NCBI RefSeq assembly: GCF_001039355.2 | Contig: NW_019775698.1 | Span: 43,597-71,295 of the forward strand | Reading direction: 5' to 3' | Origin: Lingula anatina | Taxonomy: Eukaryota > Brachiopoda > Lingulata > Lingulida > Lingulidae | Length of the DNA: 27,699 nt | Part shown: in pieces, positions 1 to 11,301 of the stretch | Layout of the letters: every line of letters starts with the position of its first letter | How positions within the stretch are numbered: position 1 is the stretch's first letter | Translations under genes and position numbers: made by a program | The notes under the pieces: model-generated | Told to the model about the DNA's origin: nothing | What the model saw: the letters and a program-made list of their open reading frames with translations, nothing else | The model's database searches: none

Positions 1-646
1 GGGGGACAGTGTCTTTTAATGTCCAGTGAATGGGCCCATGGTATGTCGGTACGCATTTCACAATCTGTTACATTCCGCTCTTTTACTCCTTTTCATACAA
101 TTTTTATGGTGACTCCCGTTAACGCCCAACATAAATACATAATTATTAAACATAGCAAATAATTCTACTTTTCAAATATATTGAATTTATAAAAGCTGTT
201 AAGAGAGAGAAAGATGGAATACGAGTGAGATAGTGTCAGTAGCCGTGCCAGAGAGGGATTTATTTATGTCCAGTGAAAGCTGTTATGGCCACATAGGGGT
301 TCGGGTGGTGGACAAGGGAGCCACTGGTCACTTTATCTTGTCACCTACTGACCACTTAATTCACAGCGTGTCCGGGTCACCTCAAGTTGACCAACATATC
401 TCACATCAGGTGGCAGTGGGGAGAGCTATTTACCTGTTGTTTTATGGAAACAACACAATCTCTGTTCAGGCCCCTAGCCAGCAATTTCGAAAGGGGGACT
501 TTTTTTTCTGAAAAAGTGGACCTTTTACCATGAAACCTCTGTTTACTAGTACTTAGATAAAATTTTATCTGGAGGGAACCTTTTCCCAGCAGATAAAGGG
601 GGTTCTTTCGGCCTGCTGTTGATTCTTGTTCACTCTCCATATATGC

Positions 647-684
647 ACCCACACACACACACATACGCACACACACACACACAC
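647..684. repeat. (CA)n microsatellite
   Basis: Interrupted CA dinucleotide run, broken by one 'ATACG' segment. Simple repeat with no coding meaning. Confidence 0.95.
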
Positions 685-984
685 GTCTAGCCATGTTTTA
701 CCTAAATGTGACAGTCCCCAATAGTCAATTAAGTCTGTTCTCTGCTAACTGCCATGTGTGTTAACACTTTTTTGAATTTTAGAAATATGTTAAAGAAAGG
801 AGAGACCCATGTCATGCAATTCTAAGCTTAGGCAAAGCTGTTTACTGCATAGGAACTTGGAAGAATTTTAATGGCATTTTTATAATTGATTTACTGACAA
901 TGGAAAGTACATCCCAATTATATATGATTTGTGTGGATTTCTGTCCCCCATTCTGCTACAAATTGTGATTAGAGCTGGCTTGGT

Positions 985-992
985 TGACGTCA
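985..992. promoter_or_regulatory. full CRE palindrome TGACGTCA
   Basis: Perfect 8-bp CREB/ATF-type site, within TTGACGTCAA. One of three such sites between 985 and 3485. The match is seen directly; occupancy and target are not known. Confidence 0.4.
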
Positions 993-1629
993 AAGGGATA
1001 AGAAATCTCTGCACTTGCTGTAAACATGTAAAGGAGAGAGAAGTTTATAACGGCAAACTTGGAATTCCTTGCACTCCTGAGGTATTTGATTTCCTGCACT
1101 AGATCACTGACTGAGATTGAGTTCTAGCATTTCATGGTTGTTTCCTTATTAAAGAGTTGGAGAAAAAGCTTGATATATATCTCATTTTGAACATTAAAAA
1201 AAAAAAAAAAACACCCAGTCAATTTTATCAAATGTGAAGGGGAATAAGCTATTTCCCATGAAGTGACCTCTCTTGCCTTTTTAGAAGTGTTTAGTTGCAG
1301 TATACCCATAAATGTCAAAGGCAAGGGAGGAGGAATGGCCATTTTTCTTTTTAGTTGAATTCTCCTCTGTTACCGTATTTCTAGTTTACTATAAAATGGG
1401 TCAGCTAAGGTCAGTTTAGCTGACTAAGTTCCAAAATCCAGGGACATCTGAGGTCGCCTGGACAAAAAAAATAAATCAACCACAAATTAAGTTCTTTTGA
1501 AAGCAGTGATTTCAAAGTATGTTTAAACAGGAAGATGAGAACTGAATGGAAATGGAACTTAAGACCGTAGGGCTAGTTAAAGTGTTCAGGTTCACCAGTC
1601 GCCCTTGATTTCAGTGCCCCCTTGTGTAA

Positions 1630-1788
1630 GGGGGCATTCAGAAAAGTGGACTAACTAGTCAGCGGGTCAAATATGGCAGACCCACAGGGAATCTATTCAA
1701 TGACTATTAGTGGATTAGATGGCAAGCTTTTTAGTGGGTGGCCACATTTGACAGGGGGACTAGTTAGTCCACTGTTCTGAATGGGGCC
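1630..1788. mobile_element. 159-bp MITE, PIF/Harbinger-like, TAA target duplication
   Basis: The left end (GGGGGCATTCAGAAAAGTGG) and the reverse complement of the right end (GGCCCCATTCAGAACAGTGG) form an inverted repeat that continues through ACTAACTAGTC and the GTCAAAT region, about 45 bp imperfectly. TAA flanks both ends (1627-1629 and 1789-1791). A 3-bp TAA/TTA duplication with G-rich ends is typical of PIF/Harbinger elements. There is no coding capacity. The superfamily is inference. Confidence 0.75.
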
Positions 1789-1791
1789 TAA

Positions 1792-2833
1792 GTGTCATAA
1801 TTAGTTCACCGGTCTCCTCTGATGTCAGTGTCCCCATATCTGAAGTGTCACAACTGGTGGGTAGGTGACAGTCGTGACTTCCTACCTGGGTCCATTATTG
1901 TAATAACCGGCATATCTTGGCTAAACAATAGCTTTATTTAAATATCCAGCATGCTACGTAATTCACTGAAATTAACCACAATGGAGTGCACTGTGAATAA
2001 TGATGTTAAAAATGCATTGGTGCATTTTTTTTGCCATTATAGATATGGTATTGAATTTGACTAGAATATTGGACTGGAAAAAAGGATACTGATGATGTCA
2101 TCAGAAATCCCTGATTTCTGCCTGCCATGGGAATAGTCTAGAAATAGCCAGCATGTGTACCCAGCATGGCTGTTATCACTGACCCTGAACACCAGGCCAA
2201 TATTGACCATTCTCTAGATGTCGATTGCGAAATGTACGTAATCTGCATGGCGTCGTGTGTACGAATGTGACGTGACACTGGTGTTGTGAAATAGTCAGTC
2301 CCTTGTCCTAGGAGGCATTGGTGACAAGGAAACCATATTGGACCTTGCTAATTGCAAAATATGTGCCCTGTTATTTCACCGTTGTCTGTTTGCCTGTTGC
2401 AAGAGTTGTGCAATGGTGCCAAAAAATGGTGACATAATATCGGAGAGTGCAAATATTTGGTATTCAGGATGTTGAAATGCCAAGTTTGATAAGGGATTCA
2501 TGATTCTAAAAGTAAAGAGATTAACTCAATGTACGTATCAGTGAAACGGCACAGAAACTGAGCATGAGAACAGTGAAGGATGAAAGTCTATGTAACACAA
2601 GTAGTGTTTGCTTTAATTATATTTCCTACACATCACCAAATGCCAATGTCCCATTGAATGAAGTGATGTTATTCCCAATTTCCGCAACCACGCTGCGGTA
2701 GAAATGAGATGAAAGCTATAAATATCAGTCTTATTACTGGAAGCCTTACTATGACAGGAAATAAGGGATTTACTCAACTGATGCTAATAAGAAGAGGGAC
2801 CTGTGAAAGATGAGCCTTTATTAGAGAGCGTTC

Positions 2834-2835
<2 letters not shown>
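1792..2835. other. non-coding stretch
   Basis: No exon, RNA gene or clear repeat is seen. A 16-bp near-perfect palindrome (CTGATGATGTCATCAG) lies near 2089. AT-rich and probably intronic. Confidence 0.4.

Positions 2836-2870
<35 letters not shown>
2836..2870. repeat. (CT)n microsatellite
   Basis: Pure CT dinucleotide run of about 17 units. Open frames crossing it on the minus strand (Arg-Glu repeats) are artefacts. Confidence 0.97.
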
Positions 2871-2873
<3 letters not shown>

Positions 2874-3166
2874 ATTTGAAAGACCATTGACAGCCATGTT
2901 TTTCATGAATTTTGTGTAAAACATTGTCACAGAGACCTCAATTATTTTATGGATCCAGTTGTCTTTAATGTGTATTGTAAATATTTTGATACCCTCCACA
3001 TTGTAAAAGTTGGAAGTGGGTTCTGGATATTTAATCACAGTGTATTGGCAAAGCGTTCTTGATGAAACCTGTGCTGTTTCTTGTGGTCAGCTGTGGTCAT
3101 TGCTGTGGTCAGCTGCGTCTGTGAGCAGACAAAGGAAAACTGCAGTAGTCCTGCTCTCCATAGCTG

Positions 3167-3178
3167 GCTGACGTCAGC
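3167..3178. promoter_or_regulatory. 12-bp palindromic CRE (GCTGACGTCAGC)
   Basis: Perfect 12-bp palindrome centred on TGACGTCA, preceded within 100 bases by two TGTGGTCAGCTG repeats. This is a consensus ATF/CREB-type bZIP site; it also contains TGCTGA(C)-like MARE/AP-1 half-site character. Function is inferred from the match only. Confidence 0.45.
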
Positions 3179-3477
3179 AGATTCTTGCAGGGTTTCAATA
3201 ATGAAGTTGCTTATAAATTGAGGTATAATATATTGGATCAGCAAAGTTATAGTGATGCTTTGCAGCTAAATTGATTGTCAGCGACTCTTTCAGCTCATTG
3301 TTTCTCATTAGTGTCCTATTTTGACGTCTTTGTTGTTGTTATTGGTGGTTACTGTTCTCTCTCTCTCTCAGCGGCTTGTGCTCCCGTTTCCTGTTTACAA
3401 CAATATTCCCTGAATCTTCGCAGTTCAAAAGCAGCAGCATGCGATATCTGGCCTTGGCTGATGGTGGATCAATGGAC

Positions 3478-3485
3478 TGACGTCA
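3478..3485. promoter_or_regulatory. full CRE palindrome TGACGTCA
   Basis: Third perfect TGACGTCA in the first 3.5 kb. See the finding on the CRE cluster. Confidence 0.4.
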
Positions 3486-3664
3486 GGCCAGTGGAAATTG
3501 CATGATAATGCAGCTTATGTTGGAGACTAGCGAACTCCCTGGAGATTTCATAGTGAATTTTTTTTATGTATTTCTATGAATGGGACTAGTTGTGTATGTA
3601 TGTATGTGTGTTGGGGGGGGGGAGGGGTGCGTTTGAGCTGTGTGTGTGCATAAACATGCAGGTG

Positions 3665-3839
3665 CCTGGGGTAGCGCTAATACTCGCCAATTTAGCCAAA
3701 TGCTAAAACAGGCTGAAATTGGCTAAACAAAATAGTGTTGATTTGACTTATTTTAGTCAAATTTAAACCATTTGGACATAAAAGTGATGAAAAAGTAGCA
3801 TTTTGGCAAAAGGAAAAAAAATGCTAGCGCCACCCCAGG
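3665..3839. mobile_element. 175-bp foldback/MITE
   Basis: The ends CCTGGGGTAGCGCT and AGCGCCACCCCAGG are inverted repeats with one mismatch, and the arms continue loosely through the TTTAGCCAAATGCT / AGCATTTTGGCAAAA region. There is no coding capacity. The target duplication is not clear (ATGC occurs on both sides at slightly different distances), so the superfamily cannot be named. Confidence 0.65.
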
Positions 3840-5086
3840 ATGCTGAGTTTGATGTGATTTTATGTGCTGTGAAACAGACTGTTACTAGCAAGCAGGCAAA
3901 AATAGGAGAGGCTTTGCAGAGATGCTAAAGTACAAATATAAGTGCTATTGTCAATAAATGTTTAAAGAACGAGTGGGAGAATACAGCTGAATAGGATGGT
4001 GTGTTATGTTCATTTCTGGTACAAATATGCTTTTGACTTATTTGTTATTATACATAGTTTTAGAATGCATACTTGACTCAATTTATTGATTTAAAAAAAA
4101 AACTTATAAAGAGCACTAAAGGGTGAATATGATGAATCTTCTAGCTGTGAAACCCGTGAAGCTAGTACTGCAAAGTCTGGGGATTGAAATGGCTCCCTGA
4201 AGCTCATTTGACGGGGAATGGCGTTCAACCAGCTAATGGTCCATGAAACATTCAGTGAAAGTGTTACCGTCTATAGACTGGGCTAAATAGTTTACACCTG
4301 TTTTACCTGTGTTCTGGAACTGTCTAAAGACGAGGCTATTCACCTGGATAGCCTCATTCCTCAATGAAGATGTTCTGTTAGTCATCAAAATATTGAAGGT
4401 AAAATTATTTCAGTATTGTATTGAGCTGTCGACTGAAGAAAAATTACTTCATTCTTAGGGCTTAATAGCTTTCACCTGTTTTACCTATGTTCTAGAACAG
4501 GAGATTCAACCAGGTAACACCTATGTGACATGATATCATTGTTCTATTTTAATGCTGGGAGTGCACTTAATCAGATACGAGATGTATGGATTTCATGTAT
4601 CGTACAGGAAGAAGTGGGCCCTGCGACACACTGGCAGGCGCTTAAGAAAGAGATTTTTCTCAGAATTCTATTTTTATCTTGTGGTGTTAATTTCTAGTAG
4701 ATGGAACGTGTGTTTAATTTTGAATGTTGGAAGGAAAATAAACTGTTAAGGGGTACATGATGTGTGGGTACTGAAGGAGTTCTACAGTAGTAGTCAGGGT
4801 TGGGCTGGTATGGGCTGTTAACACAGTATAGAGTTATCAGCTGGTTCTGGGGTCAAACCTAGGGTCAGGAATTAGGTCACTGTGATGATTGGGGAAATTT
4901 CAGCTGGTTGCGTAAGGTATTCATGAGTGCGTAGTCAGGCTAGGTGTAGAGTAGTCAAAATGAGGCTGCTGAGAGTGCGGTGAAAATATAGGTCAGATGA
5001 TGACTGCTGTCAGATATGGCTGCTGGACATCCTCCTTCAGTCATGTTAGTTTTAACATGATTCATTGGGTGTGTCTTGAAAAGAGT

Positions 5087-5123
<37 letters not shown>

Positions 5124-6059
5124 TGTCAGAAATATTAGAGACTCTCTTCAAGTTTGTAAAATGTGGTTATTTCACTGAACCCCTGTGTGTGTGTGTGTGG
5201 TATATGATTGTATAACTTGTTTAATGTGTATATTAACTACTGAAGGTGCTAAAATGAAATCCTGTAGATAGTAAGAAATTCCTATGCTATAAAGATAGAG
5301 ATTGGAATAAAATCTGGCTGCTCTCTTCTGAAGGAGGTGAAACTTGTTATTGTCATATAAACTGAAGACTATGATGTATTTTGACCTCTGCTGCAATGAA
5401 GACGGCCCTCTTCCTGTCTTCTCCTGAACTTTGTTGTAAATTGTACCTAAATGCCCGTAAAACCATCCTAAATGCCTATATTTAGATAAAACATGTTAAG
5501 GTCTATTTGTAAGAAGAGCTTGATCCATTGGAGCCAAAGTCTGCCAGAAGGTGTGAACAGGGATCACGTCTCACTGAGTTTTCAATCTGGATAAAAATAA
5601 CCGTGGAAGTTCTTTATTTAGAGTTTACTCAATTGGTGGGTCAGACCACACCTCTCTTTAATGGATCAAAGCTGTTTATGCTGGCACGTTTTGCCGTTTT
5701 GTTTCTGTGAGTGGGATTCCTGGAAGTTTCTAGGAAGGTTTGAATCATGGTGTGCGTTGGCTGGGAGTGAGTTGTCATGCTGCGTGCTTTGAAGTTGAGG
5801 TTTTCTGAGGGATGGGGATCGAACTCGCAGGGAAAAGTGAACAAGCACAATTATACATAAACTTCAGCTTGCATTTTGAACAAAACTTCTCACCAACAAA
5901 GATCAATAAATCAAGCAACACATTACCATCATAATTGTCCTGATATTCCAGGTTTTAACAGAGCTGTCAATTTTAATTGTAATTTTAAAGGCAATGCGTG
6001 TTGGCATTGGATTGGAGTAGTTTTCAACTGTTTCCTTGTTTTGATGGAACCCAATATAA
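3840..6059. other. non-coding, simple-repeat-rich
   Basis: No coding exon is recognised. It holds (TC)n at 5089-5120, (GT)n at 5184-5199 and a diverged direct repeat of about 36 bp at 4286-4321 and 4463-4499 (shared CACCTGTTTTACCT then GTTCT.GAAC). Open frames here run through simple repeats or lack any family resemblance. Confidence 0.4.
5089..5120. repeat. (TC)n microsatellite
   Basis: Pure TC run of 16 units, followed 64 bases later by a short (GT)n run at 5184-5199. Confidence 0.97.
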
Positions 6060-6074
6060 TACTCTGAAGTGCCG

Positions 6075-6220
6075 AATAACAGTGCCTACCGGAATAACAG
6101 TGCCCCCCGGAAAACTTTCCAAAATTAATAACAGTGCCTAGCGGAATAACTGTGCCCCCTGGAAAAATTCCCGATATTTAATAACAGTGCCTAGCGGAAT
6201 AAATGTGCCCTCCGGAAAAT
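6075..6220 (+). repeat. three tandem ~52-bp subterminal repeats
   Basis: Units start at 6075, 6127 and 6180. Each has two half-units, AATAACAGTGCCTASCGG and AATAANNGTGCCCYCYGGAAAA. They sit just inside the left end of the 6062-7711 element and match the motif repeated at its right end, so they are probably protein-binding subterminal repeats of that element. Confidence 0.8.
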
Positions 6221-7673
6221 CTTATCAATTTTAACAATTTCAATGAATAATTGTAATGGCAATTTTAAGTTATATTCCAATCTGGAAAAATTATGTTTTG
6301 ACTATTAAACATAAAAAAGCACAATATCTAGACAAATTTACCTTTGATTTTATACTAGTTTAACATATTTTAACTATTTAGAGTAATCTCTATCACCAAG
6401 CTCCCTCGGAAATTTTTTCTTAATTGAGGTGCAATTTGGTGCATTTTAGGGTATTTATGTAATTTTTTTTACATCTTATGTGGCACTGAATTGTCTTGTT
6501 TTAGATGTTTTGAGGAATTAATTCAGTAATGACATAACAAAGGTTTAGACAAAATTTATTTTCCAGTCTATGCATTCACTCAGTTTAGTCAATCATGAAG
6601 TTTAAGGTTCAGCAGCAGCAGTTCGTATAATGCTAATTTAAACTTTCAAAAATTAAAGAAAATACTATTTAAAAAAAGATAATAATAATAAGTACTTTAA
6701 TACTTGCAGGAATCAAGAAAAAGGGCTTACAACATTGAATTATTTTTGGATTGACCAAAAAGTTGATGAAATATGTTGTTCTTACCATTTTTCACCTTTC
6801 TGAAAGTAACTGGTCAATTGACTTTAAATCACAGCTATCATCAATTTGAGTTCTTCGTTTGTTCATTTATATGGTTCTATTCAGTCATGGAAATTCATAT
6901 TCAATACATGGGTTTCCACGCGAAATACTAACGTGACCCAGTTTTACAACGCTGCTGCTTTCACAAAACTAACCCGTAAATCAATAGAAAATCTTCTCCA
7001 AGTTTATAAAATCAACAAAGTGCACTTAATTTTCTCCATTTTTATCAGTGAATAAACGTAAATAAAAAAACACACAACAGGCGGTCTTAATTTCGGAACA
7101 TGACGAAGTGACAGAAAAAGTGAATTTGTGACACGTGACTAAATGTTGTCGAGAGTAGTTGCCTCGTTTCGCTCTGTCTCGTATACTTCAAATAAAGCAC
7201 AGAACTGCGAAAACGAGGCACTATCCGGGAGATGGTATACGCGCATGCGTGTTTTCGTTACTACTGAATCAAGTGCTCAGAAGCATGGGATTACGTACAG
7301 TATGTAAACATGTCATATTTGCTTAGAAATAAATATAATTATCAGTTAGCATGAGTGAAAATACATACTTTGTTGTTCCATTCAGCCCAGCGAGGCAGTG
7401 CTTCTGACAAATTTCAGCGAGGCGCCTCGCTCTTTAAATGCCGGAGAAACAATAGCTGGCTTTTATTTACGCTAATAACAAGTTCGAGTCTAGTGCTTGC
7501 GACAGGTCATTAATAATTATTAACTAATCCAATGAAACGATCATCCACATTTCCGAAACGATCAACAATATTTCCAACCGGCACAATGAGTGCCAAATAA
7601 CCGTGCCGTGTGGAAAATTATTAATCGTGCCGGGGAAAATGAGATCGTGCCGGGTGGAAAATTTCCGGAAAAA

Positions 7674-7699
7674 AAATAAACGTGCCGGCACGTTTATTT
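7674..7699. repeat. 26-bp perfect palindrome at element right end
   Basis: AAATAAACGTGCC followed directly by its exact reverse complement, with no spacer. It lies 12 bases inside the right end of the 6062-7711 element and 36 bases before the Tribbles splice acceptor. Confidence 0.9.
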
Positions 7700-7735
7700 G
7701 GCACTTCAGAGTAACTTCATTTGTCATTTTTTCAG

Positions 7736-8225
7736 GAAAAAATTGAAGCTGGAGGGCCTGGAAGACTCTTTTGTCCTGGAGGATGAACATGATGACTCCA
7801 TGCGAGATAAACATGGTTGCCCGGCCTACGTCAGCCCAGAAATACTGTGTGCCAACACGCCATACTCAGGGAAAGCCGCCGATATGTGGTCGCTAGGCGT
7901 TATCTTGTATACCATGCTGTTTGGACGCTACCCATTCCACGACACGGAGCCCAGCGCTCTGTTTCGCAAAATTTTACGAGGACAGTATAACGTACCTGAA
8001 ACAGTATCCTCCAAGGCACGCTGCCTGATAAGGTCGCTGCTGAGACAGGACCCCTCGGAGCGACTGACAGCCGACGAGGTGCTAAGACACCCATGGTTCA
8101 GAACGGGAAGCACGTTTACAGTTTTGCAGAGGTCGGAACGTAAAAACTTGGACCAGGAGGTTCCTGATGTTTATGTCGAAAGCGATGAGGATGATGTGGA
8201 CGATGACTTTGCACCAGGCTTGTAG
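7736..8225 (+). CDS. trib: Tribbles pseudokinase, last coding exon (3' end of gene)
   Basis: Tribbles proteins are kinase-fold scaffolds that bring substrates to the ubiquitin ligase COP1 and bind MEK1. This exon encodes the C-lobe and tail, about 162 residues. It opens after a TTTTTTCAG acceptor, with the first base completing a split codon (phase 2). Visible in order: LEGLED, where active kinases have DFG; the activation segment [53 protein letters not shown], including the MEK1-binding HPWF; an acidic tail with DQEVPDV, matching the COP1-binding motif; stop TAG. The N-lobe exons are not in the window, so the intron exceeds 7.7 kb or exons lie before position 1. Metal-binding Asp is absent, as in the family (usually SLE; here GLE). 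The paralogue number cannot be set from an invertebrate single exon. Confidence 0.95.
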
Positions 8226-11200
8226 GCACAAAAAAAATTTTAAAAAAAATAAAAGGAAAAATAATTTTAAAAAGAGAAGGGGGAGGAGACAGTAGATAAA
8301 ATGTCTGAGGTGCGAGGCAGGGGACTCATATTGCCAGGTGCTCATAGAAAAGAACAACTGATTTCTGTTGCAGGATAAGTTTGCTTTAAGGGCGGGCCCC
8401 AGTTATGGACCAGAGCCTCTTGATGAATAATGCCATCTAGTGTTGAGAAGATGGCTAGCGCCACCTACAGTCAAGGATGGCCAAACTGTCACTCTTCCAC
8501 CTTTGAAGTGGCACAGGCAGCAAGTGGAGACATAGACTCCTTTATTTGACTGACTAACATTCTTTTAAATTACGAAAAAAAATGACCACATGGTCTAAGA
8601 AAAACTCAGAAAAAGATCTCTATAGCTTTGTCTGTCCTGGTTGTTTCTCCAACTAACGAACTCCTTACAGGTGTACTTCCTGGTTACTGGTGTTCAGCCA
8701 GAATAGATAAGACATTATTTACGTGTTATAAAGCAGTGGAACAAAGTAGCAATGTCTGGTTTATTTGACCTTCACGACATCTTACTGTCAATTACTTGAT
8801 GAAGCAGTATATGAGACTGATTTATTAGTTTACCAATGTAAGGTGTTTAAAACAATAAGAGGGAAGGTGGGATATATATTTTACTGGTAAGATATTCCAA
8901 CAAATTTTCTATGTAGCATGGAAGGTTATTGTCAATTCAGTGGCAGAAAATTGCCTAAATTTATTATGGTCTTAAAGTGGTGGTCTATATATTACCAAAG
9001 GGAGAGCAGTTCGCAGTATGCCTGCATCCCTTAGAAGAACTGTTAAAGACATTACTATGTTGATTGTTAGTTGTTTAAGTTATTTTTGTGTATCTAATAT
9101 TAATTATGAGGGTACCCCAAGGTGAATTTTAACTAGATATCAATAGATACACACGGTTTTACAATCAGACATTTGTTTCTTTTTACAATTGGAGGGATTT
9201 CAGGCATCTGCATATTTCTTGTTGTTTTGTTTCCATGACCAGAACTTAAACCATTTACCTTACTGTTACTATTGCTTTAAATTATTATTATTATATTTAT
9301 TATTATTTATTTGTTTGTTTATTTATTTTTTTTTTTTCAAAGTTGGAAAGTTTTAATTATTAGCGATGAAATTTTGTTACCTGTTTTCATGATTTAAAAT
9401 GTTTGACAAGTTGACTAAATCTTGGACAGAGAACCAAAATTTGTTTTTCGTTGCACACAGCAGTGCAGGACACACCCACACAGGGGCATCTAGTAGACAA
9501 ATTTAGGCCAACAAACCAGACAGATTTATAACGGTTTTAATAGAAGTAAGAAGTCTGTTTCTTTATTGTCTGATAGATATTTTTTTACAGTCAGTATTTC
9601 TGTAGAATGTTGAATTGAGCAAGTTGTTATAGTGGTGAGAGTGTGAACTTAGATGTGATGAAAGTCAACCCGGGAACCTTCTGCTGTCTTATCAGTTTGC
9701 TCTTTAATTTGAGAATGAAAAATATTGTTACATCTGACAGGAGATGGTGACATTTGTTCCACATATCTGATATTTTCATTATCTAAAACACCTCGTAAAC
9801 GTGTACAATTCCATGGACTTCTTTTGGCCAATGGCATCGCCCGTTATATCGTTCAAGTCATTTGGGCCAATAGGGTTGTCTGAAACATCTGTCAAGTACA
9901 TTGTTCATGAATGCTGGAATAGAGCTATAAATAAATTATTTATAAAATGAATATATATCTTTGTGATTTTTTATGCAGTTGACTAAATTTGAATTCCACA
10001 AAGGATTTGGTTTGCAAATAAACAATTATTTGGAAGTGGGTAGTAATTTTACCTGGTCTGAAAGGAACTTTGCCCGAAGATGAGGCACAGGGGCACTGAT
10101 ATACAAAAATGGACCGTCTTCGTTCCATAAGTCTGAAACTAATTGACGCGGGACTGGTCTTCAAAGCCACTTGAAATGAAAATACTGGATTCTTAGAATG
10201 GAATAGAACTAAGGATACACCACTTCCTGTGTTATTTCTTCTTAAAGTATCTCCTGAAATGACAAAAAAAAAAAAAAAAAAAGATAATCAACGAGCCATA
10301 TCACCCATTTTCTGTTTCACACGCGTAAGTTGCATGCTGATATATTCGTGTTCCAGAACAAGTTACTGCACTAAACGGTACACAAACCTTTGCAGATTGT
10401 GGTAGTTGTGCTCTGGGTGTTACAAAGATTGTGCTGCATTCCATCAGCCGAACAATCGGAGGGGTTTCATGTATTTGTTCATATCAATTCAGGTAGAACA
10501 GTCGTTACGCTATTTGTCGCTCTGTGTAAATTATGTGCATCGGAAATCAAGTAGTTTTTTTTTTAATTTAATAATCCTTACCAACATCGCAATAGTTGTT
10601 TCTGTCAGTTTTGTGCAATAAGACTTCTCTCTGTGTGAAAAACAAACCATTCTAACTTTGTATGTATTCCTTGTAATAATAAAATCTTAACGAGTGTATT
10701 CCATGCCTTAAACTTTCAAACATTGAAAAAATATCTTTATTGAATTTTGACATAGAAATTGTTGCATTTGTACTTTGGAGTGCTTGTGGCATTGGAATTG
10801 GGCCGCATTTGCACCTTCATGAAATTCGTTTTATACTTTTTGTTCATTGAAAAAGGTGATCAACGGAGAAAGTTTAAAGTTTAAATTAGTAATGTGTAAC
10901 TTTTAAAAATCCTAATTCCATTAACTTGGTGGAAATGTGGATGCCTCTAATATATTTTGATTGAATACATGAAAGTGCATTTCAATGGAAAAATAATCCA
11001 GAAATTTCCTATACAATTTTAGAAGCAATGTCATAGTTCTCAAAACAAAAACGGCCCAGTCGCCCCGATATCGACAGCGTTTTCATCGGACCATGAACTT
11101 CTTTTACTCAACGTTCCTTCGATCACTCAGCTTTTCAAAAGTAAAACGAAAAACTGAATTGACATTCAATTGCAGCCAGAATTTGATAGGCATTTGTATG

Positions 11201-11300
11201 ATATTGAAAATTTGTATTTCAAAAAGTGGTCGCAGCTACAGAAGTGATCATTAAGCGCGTTTGTTCCTTCGCGGCGTCACTATATCCAGTATAGAAATTT
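8226..11300 (+). other. probable Tribbles 3' UTR and intergenic DNA
   Basis: AT-rich, with no supported coding frame. AATAAA signals occur at 8248 (implausibly close to the stop), 9930, 10017 and 10678. The last sits in a TTGTAATAATAAAATC context and could end the Tribbles message. It also holds a TTATTATTTATTT-rich tract near 9280-9340. Where transcription really ends cannot be told by eye. Confidence 0.4.
10678..10683 (+). terminator. candidate poly(A) signal AATAAA
   Basis: Consensus hexamer in T/A-rich context with a GTGT stretch within 20 bases downstream. It is one of several AATAAA copies, so assignment to the Tribbles transcript is a guess. Confidence 0.25.
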
Positions 11301-11301
11301 C

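Larger units (their letters stand above)
1..1629. other. non-coding, probable upstream/intron DNA
   Basis: No convincing exon is seen. The open frames here are short, begin at non-ATG codons or run through simple repeats. It contains a (CA)n run near 647-684, a 16-bp perfect palindrome at 555-570 and a CRE palindrome at 985-992. If the Tribbles gene downstream has the usual three coding exons, this is most likely intron, because no kinase N-lobe exon can be found before 7736. Confidence 0.5.
6062..7711. mobile_element. 1.65-kb non-autonomous inverted-repeat element, TA target duplication
   Basis: The left end CTCTGAAGTGCC.AATAA matches the reverse complement of the right end, and TA dinucleotides flank both (6060-6061 and 7712-7713), as in Tc1/mariner-type insertion. 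Both ends carry several copies of a subterminal motif, GTGCC then 2-5 bases then GGAAAA, at 6075-6220 and 7600-7670. The right end also has a 26-bp perfect palindrome. The 1.3-kb interior has no transposase-like frame. It contains CACGTG (7132-7137), an NRF1-like GCGCATGCGT (7241-7250) and inverted GCGAGGC motifs. Superfamily assignment from TA alone is tentative. Confidence 0.7.

Noticed and set aside
233-511. 92-codon frame near the window start
   Set aside because: Non-ATG start, no family resemblance, ends in a T-run; likely chance.
555-570. Perfect 16-bp palindrome AGATAAAATTTTATCT
   Set aside because: AT-rich and short; expected by chance in this composition and without a neighbour.
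2832-3038. Minus-strand frame with Arg-Glu repeats
   Set aside because: Created by the (CT)n microsatellite.
5810-5835. tRNA/SINE B-box-like GAGTTCGATCCCC on the minus strand
   Set aside because: No A box or cloverleaf at the expected distance; a single motif match is not enough.
7698-7735. Tribbles frame extended 5' as if an independent gene starting at 7698
   Set aside because: The start is TTG, the extension lies in mobile-element and splice-acceptor sequence, and homology begins only after the CAG at 7735.
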